DNA from: Panax quinquefolius
Taxonomy: Eukaryota > Streptophyta > Magnoliopsida > Apiales > Araliaceae
Direction of reading: 5' to 3'
DNA length: 64,000 nt
NCBI GenBank assembly: GCA_020205615.1
Contig: CM035171.1
Span: forward strand, 6,685,601 to 6,749,600
Both the position numbers and the translations under genes were made by a program. Shown here piece by piece: positions 21,527-30,949 of the stretch. The stretch's first letter is position 1, and each line of letters starts with the position of its first letter. The notes under the pieces are model-generated. The model had not been told where the DNA came from. It saw only the letters and a program-made list of their open reading frames with translations, and did not search any database.

Positions 21527-22520
21527 CGATTTACGATTCTTGGCAGGTACAATAGGTCTATCTACGTGTTCCTCTTATTTGACTTATAGTATTTTGTGGT
21601 TCTTGAACTTTTCAAGATCTATTATCCTCCCACTAGCCCTTGAATGATAAACACCTTTATCTTAGAGGTCATGCGTGTTCGCAACAACAAACACCTTTTG
21701 CTAAGTAGGATTATAGAACATATACCCTAAACTTACTTTAGGATGTGCCACAAATCGACACTTATAAAATCTTGTCCCAAGCTTATCCTTTGAAACCTTT
21801 TCACATAAGTTGACAAACCCTTATCTTAACATACTTAAGATTAGAAATCCTCCCCGTCCATAACTTTTATGGAGTCTTGGGGCTGATTTTGAGGTTACAT
21901 TTTTCGTAGATATGCAGCCCATTTCTAGGACATTATCCCGTAAGGATACCGGAATGTCGGTAAAATCATTATGGATGGACCGCACTACGTCCCAACAAGG
22001 TACGATTTTTCATTCGGATACATCAATCAATTATCAGTGTATCGTGATGTGTCCATTATGAGAAAACCATTTGAGATGATCTAGAAACTTATTGCACAAG
22101 TATTTATTCTTTGATCTAATCAAAGAATCTTAATACATTGCCAATTTGTTTCACTTCTGAATTCTTTGAACCTTTCAAATAATTCAAACTTGTATTTTAG
22201 CAAATACACACATTCAACTCTTTGAATGATCATCTCCTTTTCTTATACTAATTTGTTCAATATGCAAAATTATTTTCATATAAGTCAAGTATACAAAATT
22301 TATTAAGTAATATTCCGCTTCTATACAAAACATTATTATTATAAATAGAACAACAATTGTTCTTAATTATAATACCAAAATTTCATTGTCCAACAATAAA
22401 ATGAAAATAATATTTTTTTTAACAAGAATTGGAATACAATAACAACTTATCGACTTAATAGATTTGCCCAGAAGGCGATCTTAAACTATAAGTTTCTATA
22501 GCTAATCGCAGAACCTTTGC
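21527..22520 (-). pseudogene. Cop-1 integrase remnant with GAG-pre-integrase end
   Basis: The minus-strand text is collinear with Cop-2 55320-54430. It includes the post-integrase segment (complement of AAGGTGTTTGTTATGAAAAC near 21690, the QKVFVSRNA-type block of copia), the region encoding the LLDMVRSMM-type segment near 21960, and upstream the GAG-pre-integrase text near 22310-22390. The D,D,E catalytic core is largely missing in both Cop copies, as the distance between these landmarks is far too short. Frames are broken. The enzyme would normally join element DNA to host DNA. Confidence 0.65.
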
Positions 22521-22539
22521 TTCATTTTCCACACATAGG

Positions 22540-22660
22540 ATTACTTATATTTGTTTAGCTTTCTTACTTTTAGTCCATTCATAAATCTATATTTATGATA
22601 ACCAAAGTCGATATCCAATATCCAAGTAGAACCTCGACTTAAAGAAAAATTTATTTTAAA
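22540..22660 (-). pseudogene. Cop-1 protease remnant
   Basis: Minus-strand translation gives STWILDIDFGYHKYRF, where copia proteases have WxLDTGCxxHI. The catalytic LD is kept but TG has become ID. Cop-2 has WVLDTNFGYHKYRF at the same place (about 54235-54285), so the DFGYH/NFGYH variant predates the split of the two copies. Confidence 0.6.
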
Positions 22661-22689
22661 TCATGAACAAATTTGTATTAGAATCTGAA

Positions 22690-23262
22690 ACTTCACTAAG
22701 CTTCTTTGGTTAGCCTCTGCAAGATGCTTCTCGCAGCTTTTCCCGAGTGTCCAGTGCTTATTGCGGTTGAAGCAAACTCCTTTGCTATCCGTGACGCTTT
22801 TGTTCTTATTATCCTTTGTTTATGCCTTTCTATATACCTTTTTGAATCATTCTTCTTTCGTAAGATCCTTTGGCCCCTACCAAGAAGACATGGTCTTTCT
22901 TGGTTGGAGAGTGACTCTCAACATTTTTCAATATGTTAAGCAAATCAATGAGGTCGATATCTAGCTTGTTCATATGAAAATTCACAACAATTGTCAAAGG
23001 AGTCCTGGAGTGAGTGCAAGATCAAATCTTGGCTCAACTATCCATCCATGACAAAACATGCTGACGCTGAAGCTCGTTACTCATGGATGCGAGCATGATG
23101 CATTGAGCCAACTGTGCATCATCTTGCCACTTTCTAAAAGTAGCATTCTCTCTCTCGAGGCATTGTGCGCAACTATCATGCGAGGATAGGCGTATTAAGG
23201 ACATAAGATAGCTTTTCAAATGATGAGAACTATTCTCAAATTCCTTAACCAATTCGTTTTAT
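22690..23262 (-). pseudogene. Cop-1 gag remnant
   Basis: An open frame at 23252-23034 (minus) encodes the N-terminal Gag part with TFRKWQDDAQLAQCIMLASM and SNELQRQH, a pattern known from plant copia Gag. Near 22782-22718 the nucleocapsid knuckle is readable as GVCFNRNKHWTLGKSC, a CCHC motif that has lost its second Cys to Arg and shows shifted spacing. The middle of Gag is deleted: N-terminus and knuckle are only about 250 bp apart, whereas intact copia Gag needs several hundred more. Gag would form the virus-like particle. Confidence 0.7.
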
Positions 23263-23525
23263 TCTTATTCGTTAATTTATCATCTAATATGCTTCGCAGA
23301 TGATAGTAATTTTAGACATTGTAAAATTACGTAAATGAATTTGTAATTAACAACATTTTAACATACATTCTTTTATTAATTACCAAAATAAATTAGGTCT
23401 TGTTTTAAATTGGTATCTCCCACTATTTTCTTTTCAAACTATATTACCTCACTTATATAGTTCTAAGCAAAATCTAATTAAAGATTTGCTAGTGAGGATA
23501 AGGATCCCATTTCAAATATATATAG

Positions 23526-23822
23526 CCTTGTGGTGACACAACAAACTATATATAAATAAATAGGTAGACAACTTTTTGTCAATTACATCAACTATGCAAC
23601 TCCTCAGATTTTGCCTCTTAGATTATTTTGATCAAGTGGTGGCACATCCGAATCAAAATTATCCAAGTTAAGTCCGACCTAGCACTCCATATATTCAAAA
23701 AAAAAATATCATCCTTGTGGTGACACAACAAAACAATATTGTTCAATTTTCTTTATAAGCATCAAATGTGATAAATTAACATCTTAAATACTTAATACTT
23801 GCCTTGTGGTGACACAACAAAC
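23526..23822. repeat. Three spaced 20-bp repeats in Cop-1 leader
   Basis: CCTTGTGGTGACACAACAAA occurs at 23526, 23713 and 23803 (spacings 187 and 90). Cop-2 has the complement TTTGTTGTGTCACCACAAGG at 52863, 52953 and 53141 (90 and 188). Each copy contains the self-complementary TTGTG...CACAA core. Confidence 0.85.
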
Positions 23823-23855
23823 TCATATTAAATATTTAATACTCTATTAATTTTA

Positions 23856-23960
23856 TCATGCTAGAAGGCGACGCTTCGATATTCCAAATATCTTTGAACG
23901 CTTAGGACTTAATATAAAAATTGAGGGTTTGTTATTAATTTGTCTCATCTTGTTTAGCAT
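23856..23960 (-). CDS. Small conserved open frame in Cop leader
   Basis: The frame contains MRQINNKPSIFILSPKRSKI followed by FGIS and then diverges in its last codons. Cop-2 has the same peptide at 52733-52823. It lies about 600 bp upstream of the gag remnant and before the three 20-bp repeats. It might be an upstream ORF affecting translation, a decayed gag N-terminus, or chance conservation between two young copies. No domain is recognised. Confidence 0.3.
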   Translation of the reverse strand: MLNKMRQINNKPSIFILSPKRSKIFGISKRRLLA

Positions 23961-24689
23961 ACGCATATTTACATATATATATAAAATACGCGTCGTATTA
24001 ATAAACATGCGAAGCATGTTTGCATAATATATAATATATATATAGTATAGCATGCACATATAGAATACTATATTCTACCCGGATTGATTGTGGACTTTTA
24101 TTCTAGTTTGTATAATATATAATATATATTGTGACGCCCCCAAAATAGGTATACACAACACCCATTCTGAGTCGCCAAATACATGGTACAAGAAGCAAAC
24201 TACAACTTCAATAATACAAATGTCGTGTGAAATACGACAATATATACTGTGAGTTTAAATACAAATATTATCTTCTAGACAATATCTATACTCAAATAAA
24301 TCCTCATCACATTTATTGATACATTATTTTACAAAATGGTGAGGACTACTAAACAACTCTCTCTAGAACCTTCATTCCATACCCCGACTAAGACTCGCTA
24401 CATTCTCGCCTCCCGAGAAGAAAAAAATGGAACAACAAGGAAAAGGGTGAGCTCAACTAGCTCAAGAAAGAATATTATGACTAAGATAATATACAACAAA
24501 TTATCGTTAGTCTTCAACAGGGAAAAATTTGATAGAATACAATGACAACAACAAGTTTCGGATCAATATTCGCAATGAAATAATAATTCATAGAAGAGTT
24601 ACGTAGAGAATGAAATCTACTATAATCTATGAATTTAACAAATCCATCATCAATATTTTATCCTCAGAACATCAATCAATATTCATCTC

Positions 24690-24935
24690 AAATCAAATAT
24701 TCATCTTTGCACTACAGCCCAAAGATATTCATCAATCGGTCATGTTCATCTCAACACTGCTCATCTTTGCACTAAAGGCCAAAGATATTCATCAATCGGT
24801 CATGTTCATCTCAACACTGCTTCATCTTTGACTACTGAAGCCAAAGATATTCTTCAAATCATTCATCTTTGCACTACGTGCCAAAGATATTCTTCAAAAT
24901 CATTCATCTTTGCTACAAAGCCAAAGATATTCAAT
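24690..24935. repeat. Hairpin array ATCTTTG...CAAAGAT, GyA-1 3' LTR
   Basis: About five units of 40-60 bp each contain CATCTTTGCACTACAGCC and AAAGATATTC, so ATCTTTG and CAAAGAT form a 7-bp stem around a GCACTACAGC-like loop. In LTR orientation it lies downstream of TATA, so it is transcribed. Confidence 0.8.
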
Positions 24936-25174
24936 AATATCATCATTTAAGACCGAGGATGATGAAAAATATTTTTAAAGAACGAATCCAAAGGAAACAA
25001 AATGACAAGGATTAAGGATTCGTATTTGTTTTATCCATGTCCAACAATACCTCAAAAATAATCATAGTGGTGTAAAATTCAAGAATGATCAAAACATGGA
25101 TACAATCAAAGCTAGTATCCAAAATAGATATTTTGACTTAAAAGAAGAAATTTTATTTTTCGATGAATAAAGTG

Positions 25175-25365
25175 CCATATACGTGAATAGTGCCGATATC
25201 GTGAATAGTCTTAGATACGTGAATAGTAACTCAGACACCAAAAGATAGAAATTCCACAAAAAAAACATTTTCACGCTTCATGAATAGTACTCGTGAATAA
25301 GAACTCGTGAATAAGAATCATGAATAAGTAACTCGTGAATAAGAACTCATGAATAAGAACCCCGA
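25175..25365. repeat. GAATAGTAACTC-type repeat patch, GyA-1 3' LTR
   Basis: Repeated GTGAATAGT and ATGAATAAGAACTC words of 13-16 bp occur about ten times. Equivalents lie at 31975-32180, 44820-44985 and 61520-61665 in the other GyA LTRs. Confidence 0.75.
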
Positions 25366-25634
25366 CATGAAAAAGTTCTAAATTTGATAAAACTTCAGAT
25401 CAACATTTCAAAGATAATGATATTGAAGAAATAATATCATTACGAAAAAAAATAATATCCCTTACCTCAAAGAATCAAGATTTCTTGGAGGAAGGTCTCA
25501 AGTGATCTTTGAATGAAACTTGTCTTGAACAACAACTCTCAAAGTATCTAAATACTCACAAAATACGCTCAATAATATAGAGAGAGAAGAGAAAAACTTT
25601 GTTTACGGTGTGATTTTCAATTCTAACTTAGCCC

Positions 25635-25645
25635 TCTATTTATAG
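25635..25645 (-). promoter_or_regulatory. TATA box of GyA-1 3' LTR
   Basis: The minus strand reads CCTATAAATAGAGG, matching CCTATAAATAGGG in GyA-2 (44542 and 61233). Confidence 0.6.
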
Positions 25646-26898
25646 GAAAATGTTAGCCGTACCAAGGCACTTGACCTACACTCGATGGCTTTACTCGCTA
25701 CTATTGCCACCCACCACATTTGAAATAAAATTCAGCACATTTCTTCACCAACCACAAGTGGGGCCCACTCAATTCTAGAATTTTCCACCAAAATCAATTA
25801 TAAACCTAATTTCCTAATCGGACACCTCTTAAAATTCATAACAAATCATTCGTACATTTTAACGGTTCAAAATTTGTGGACATATACTCAACTTATGTAT
25901 GTATAACATACCCAAAAATTACCACAATCCAACGGTCGGATTAAAAATTATAACCCCGCAAGATATATCTCAAAACCCCCGATTTGATTTTTAACACCTC
26001 CAATCCGATAAAATACCGATAAAACACCTCAACATTAATTCCTTCATTAATAACCACATAAATAAATCCATCATTTATATTCATATAAAATAAATATTTC
26101 CTTATCATATGAATCAATAATTAATTATTCACAAATAATATTACGTAATCACATTTATGATAACCAGTGCTCCTCCCGAAAGAGGGGCTTTCCGATAAGG
26201 ATTTCTCCTTATCGGCCGCAATTAGGTGACCAAACCTCTCCTTAGATGTAACTTTCTAGACATTGCCAATAATGTTATCTAATAATATTATTCAAATAAT
26301 ATGAATTATTGATCCGATAATGGGAAATATCATGCGTTGACAATTATTGAAACAATAATAATATAAAATATCAACGCAGAAATTATCAATCAATAAAATA
26401 AAATATTGAGCAAGAATTACTGTGAAAATTATTGAGTAGTGCCATCTTACGTGCGAATCAATAATTCAACAATCTTGTAATACTGGTAATTCTTTCGTGT
26501 AACCACGCCATTCATCAGTATTTTAACCACCGGTATTCCAATAGTCTTAATTGATAATAACTACGCCATTTATTTATAACCACCCAAACTTTGTCGCTTT
26601 CCTCATCCAATCGCTTTTCAGTTATGGGCCCACACATGGTCAAGGCTGGCCGCATTTAATATTCCCTACGAAAGATTTAATATTCCACGACCAAACGAAT
26701 ATTCCCTAACAAAGATCACGAATATTTCACGACCAAACGAATATTCCCCACAAAAATGAATATTTTATAACCACTTGCTTATTTTGAAATATTTGCGTAT
26801 TTAACCCTTAACTATCCACATTAATCAAATCAACCTTACTATTTCAAAATAATAAATAAAGGAAATTCCTTTTTATTTAAAAAATTTCGGGTCTTACA

Positions 26899-28380
26899 AC
26901 CTCCTTCCTTATGAAATTTCGTCCTCGAAATTAACGTGACGTACTGGTGTTTCAAAAGGTGAGGATACCTCGCTTTCATTTCCGTTTCCAATTCCCGTGT
27001 CATTTCCTCTATAGCATGATTCCTCCACAAAACTTTAACTTGTGGTATGACCTTTCATGCGTAGGACATGCTCCTTCCTATCCAAAATCTTGACAGTACC
27101 TCCTCATACGTTAAGTCTTGACTATCTCTCATTCCGCTTCTAACTCAATAACGTGGTTCGGGTCTTTCACATATTTAGGAAGTACGAGATATGTGAAACA
27201 CATTATGAACACGAGACATACTTGGAGGTAACGCAAGTCTATAAAGCTACATTTCCTACTCGGTCAAGAATTTGAAATGGACCGATAAATCGTGGATTGA
27301 GCTTTCCTCTCTTCCCAAATCTTGTAACTCCCTTCCATGGAGCAACTCGCAACAATACATGATCCCCTACATTAAATTCCACATCCTTTCGATGAAGATC
27401 CGCATAACTCTTTTGTCGATCTTGTGCCGTTTGTATCGTTATCCGAATCATTAAGTATTAACTCTCCGGGTCCCAACAATGTTGCTTCACCCACCTCATC
27501 CCAACATATTGAGAAGCGACATTTTTGTCCATTTAATGCTTCGAATGGAACCATGCCTATATTTGTTTAATAACTATTGTTGTATGAGAATTCCACCAAT
27601 GGCAAGTACTTATCCCAACTTCCTTTGAAATCTAGGACACAGAGTTTTAATATATCTTCAAGAGTTTGAGTAGTCCTTTCGATTGCTTCATCCGTTTGAG
27701 GATGGTATGCCAAACTAAATCGTAAATCCGTGCCCATAGCTTTCTACAAACTAACCCAAAATCATGAAGTGAATCTTGGGTCACGATCTAAAACTATGGA
27801 TCTTGGCATGCCATGCAACCTCACAATCTCATTCACGTCATACTAAAGAAGACGCTCAAGGAATAAGTCTCTCAGATTTGCAGAAATGAGCAAACTTGGT
27901 TAATCTATCAACAATAACCCAAATCGCATCTATGCCTCGAGAAACCTTGGGAAGATTAGTAATGAAATTCAGGGTAATGTGTTCCTACTTCCATTCCGGA
28001 ATCTCAAGTGGTTGCAACGGACCCTTAGGTACAAGATGCTCTGCCTTTACACGTTGAAAAGTTAAACATCTCGAGATAAACTACGCAATCTCTCTCCTCA
28101 TATTGCTCCACCAAAATGTATGTTGAAGATCACGATACATTTTAGTACTTCCAGGATGGATTGCAAACAATGTGTTGTGTGCCTCCATCATGATTCTATC
28201 TTCAAATCAAAATCATTAGGAATGCAAAGTCTGGAGTTGACTCAAGTATTCCTTCTTCATCAATTCTCGCCCCTAAATAGCTCCTTCTTGTACTTTCTTC
28301 TTCATACGCATCATCCGGCCGGTGGCTTGAGCGACTTTAACTTTATCGATTAAAGTCGATTATACTCAGATATCATCACG
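26899..28380 (-). pseudogene. GyA-1 integrase with chromodomain-like tail
   Basis: Reading leftward on minus: the zinc-binding end with text for KAEHLVPKGPLQPLEI (about 28060-28000), then the catalytic core with VRLHGMP and [11 protein letters not shown] (about 27830-27760) and the YHPQTD stretch near 27700, then LVEFSYNN near 27590. The C-terminal domain follows at 27451-27239, with KDVEFNVGDHVLLRVAPWKG and NPRFIGPFQILDRVG. The tail at 27030-26899 ends VLWRNHAIEEMTRE, the pattern of chromovirus chromodomain-like ends. Visible Asp and downstream residues of the D,D,E triad are present, but several frameshifts break the chain. Integrase inserts element cDNA; the tail is known to steer chromoviruses to heterochromatin. 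Confidence 0.8.
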
Positions 28381-28770
28381 TATCAGATATCATCACGTGG
28401 GTACCTAGAGTTTTCATCTCCATCTCTATTATTTGTAAATTATTCAAATTAGTCTTTGACAATATCGATGCAGCGTTCTTGATACGATCTTCTTCTCAAC
28501 ACGCCGCCTACCACCACGTTAAACTTTTCCGGATGGCATGGTCGTAACATGTCTTTGAAATGAGTCTCCTCTTGAGTTCTTCAAGCTCTTCCCACATTCC
28601 TTGCTCCATTCGAATTTTGTATTTCTAGTAAGTCACCATATATGGAATAGCGATTCGAGAATATCCTTCAACGAATCTCCGATAATAACCAACTAAGCTT
28701 CAAAGCTACGTATTTCGATTCTCGACTTAGGTTGCTCTCAATCGCGTGACTCATATCCCAATCTTGGATA
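28381..28770 (-). pseudogene. GyA-1 fragment spanning RT C-terminus and RNase H start
   Basis: At about 28720-28560 (minus) the text gives LVGYYRRFVEGYSRIA and ECGKSLKNS-like residues, the joint between RT and RNase H in plant gypsy elements. The RT palm, including the IDD catalytic motif that GyA-2 keeps at 48385-48395, is absent: from here the sequence jumps to the RT N-terminal text at about 28930. RNase H is also nearly all missing before the integrase. Confidence 0.65.
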
Positions 28771-29530
28771 AAGACGTCACAATGACACCTATCGATTTAC
28801 TATCGCATCGAATATAACGTCCCTACAGAGATTACGGCTTAGTGAATTCCACAAAGGAAGTCACAAGATAAAGGCTCGGTACCAAATTCAATAGTTGAAT
28901 TTTTAACTCCTCGAAGTTCAATAGAGCCATTCGATATGAGATTTTAGAAATGAGTTTTGTCACCGGGTTCAAAGTCGATACAAAATTTAATATCGAGCTT
29001 TGGGGAGTAAGCCAAGAAATTCTTCAGAAATACGTCGGAAAAATCAATAACAACAGAATATTATTCAAATCGACGTGTCTTTATTCAAATCCATAACACG
29101 GACTAAGAAAACTTGACATCCGTAATAAACGAATGACTTCATGGCTTGATATGAAAATGTTTGACTACAATGGTTTGATTGCTTGAATTGAATAACAGGT
29201 TGCTTAGGAATATGAAAACTAACAACCTTACAAAAGCAATCATTTTGGCATGATGAGTAGTTAACCTTAAAATCACATCAAAAGAAAATATCTCTATAGA
29301 AATAAGGTTAACAGGTAATGTGATAGTGCCAACTGAATCAAACAAGATTTATAAACAAGTGGATGTGATGAAAGTTTCTCCTAACGGAGTTTCCACAGAT
29401 AGATCAAAGTCTAATTTCTCCGGAGTCAAGTTTAAACGTTGAGCACATGCAGAGAGATAAAAGAATGGGTAGAACCAATATCTAGTAAGGTATAAACTTC
29501 GCAAAAATTTATAATTAACTAACCCGTGCT
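28771..29530 (-). pseudogene. GyA-1 protease and RT N-terminal remnant
   Basis: Protease: 29505-29440 reads CEVYTLLDIGSTHSFIS, so the catalytic Asp is present with DIG in place of DTG. At 29345-29139 the frame continues with TITLPVNLISIEIFSFDVIL, but the ILGxDWL motif is damaged to ILRLTTHH by a short deletion. The following 28990-28900 corresponds to the start of RT (EPGTKPISK-type text, then PYRMAL). The rest of RT is deleted. Confidence 0.65.
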
Positions 29531-29649
29531 AACTTCGTTCGGGTTCCTCGATTTTGACCAAATCACAACAAACGCTTCTTCTTCCCTAATCGTTGACTTT
29601 GACTTTTACGGGACGATCTTTTGAGTCACCGTCCCCATTGAACTAGGTT

Positions 29650-30790
29650 TCGCCATCTTTGTCAATCTAGAGCGATATGTCCTTCCTTTCCACAATTATA
29701 GCATACCTTGAACTGTTGTGGGCGCTTTGACCGATATGTCCCTCTTTCCGCATTTGTAGCATATATGACCGGTGGTCTTTCTCCTCCCTTGGAACCATTC
29801 TTCTCTTGGCGCCGACGCCTCATACGTAGTCGTTGTTGAATCTCCTCTTTTAAAATCTCCTCCCGACTCGCTTCTATTTTCATGGCCACGATTACCACCA
29901 GAGTGGTTACCGCTTTGTTCAGTATTCTTCTTTCTCCGTTTGGTTATAGTTATTTTGTTGACTACTATCTTGGTATAATCCTCGGTTATGGTCCCTCGGT
30001 TGAACGCGTCTTACGTTATTTCGCTTCTAACAACCGAGAGCCCCGCTGACAACATCCAATAGAGAGAAAATTTATGAAAAATGAGATACTTGACGTATGC
30101 CGGGTTTCAAACCTCTCGTAAACATCCGCGTCATCGTTCCTCATTCTCCACCAAATGAGGTGCAACCTGGATAACTCATGAACTTCGCCTCGTCTTTGGG
30201 ACACACGCCATGTTATTCTCGCTCCACTCTAATAAACTCCACTTCCTTCATATGATTTAATACATTCGGGAAAGTACTTGTCATTGAACTATTTCAAAAT
30301 GTCTCCACGACATCCCGAGTGCAATTTGGATGGAGTACGCTTCATGATTCCCACCAATGTCTGCCTCACCACTTTTAACATAAAGGTGGCGAATGGAACT
30401 TTCGTTCCTCCGCATCCCAAGACATCGAATATCTTGGTAATTTGTTTGACCCACGCCTCCGCCTTTAATCGGATCCGGCTTTCCCCGCAATTCGGTGGTC
30501 CTAACTCTTTGAACTGCTTGCATTTGTGACCACCCGTGAATTCGCTATCATTTCCTCCTCAGATTTTGAACACGAGTCTCCTCTCGTGCGATTTTGCATG
30601 AATCGCAAAAAACTTCTAAACATCCCTCGTTCATCATCTCGCTTTCGGTGGTGTTGTTCACAGGAGGAACATTGCCACTGTTGCAGACGTTCTCCTCGTT
30701 GGTAAAGACAGTATCTCCACTCGGTCTCATTTACTCCACTATTAATATTCTCAATCGACATTCTCAAATCATCATCATAAAACAAGGGTT
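29650..30790 (-). pseudogene. GyA-1 gag remnant
   Basis: Start is near 30755 (MSIENINSGVNETEW). The capsid region appears in pieces: RTTELRGKPDPIKGG and TNYQDIRCLGM (30523-30281), and LSRLHLIWWRMRNDDADVYE (30180-30100). The nucleocapsid at about 29740-29665 has VCYNCGKEGHIALD preceded by a damaged first knuckle (YATNAERGTYRS). GyA gag thus had two CCHC zinc knuckles in tandem, as also seen in GyA-2. Frameshifts occur roughly every 100-200 bp. Gag would assemble particles and package RNA. Confidence 0.7.
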
Positions 30791-30930
30791 AATTAAATAA
30801 ATTAACAAATCACATAATACCCCTATAATATGACCAACCAACAAATAAGCTTAGGTAGGACACACTAATGAAGGATTTACTCGCCTCTCCCTCCTAGTTT
30901 TATTCCCCGATCTCCGCCAGAGATCATATC

Positions 30931-30949
30931 CTAAAGCTCGATATCAACC
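30931..30949 (-). other. Primer binding site of GyA-1
   Basis: The minus strand reads CGGTTGATATCGAGCTTTAG next to the LTR end GGGGCGTCAC. It is the same site as in the GyB copies, with one change in TGGTATC. Confidence 0.7.

Larger units (their letters stand above)
23263..24129 (-). other. Cop-1 leader, part 1 (upstream of gag)
   Basis: This AT-rich untranslated region matches Cop-2 52600-53390 in inverse orientation. It holds three copies of a 20-bp repeat (23526, 23713, 23803), a small open frame at 23955-23856, and at 24019-24129 a partial tandem duplication not found in Cop-2. GyA-1 enters at 24130. Confidence 0.75.
24130..26898 (-). mobile_element. GyA-1 3' LTR (2769 bp)
   Basis: It starts TGTGACGCCCCCAAAATAGG and ends TTTCGGGTCTTACA, the complements of the LTR end and the start TGTAAGACCC. 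It holds a CTTTG/CAAAG hairpin array (24690-24935), a GAATAGT repeat patch (25175-25365) and TATA at 25635-25645. Confidence 0.9.
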
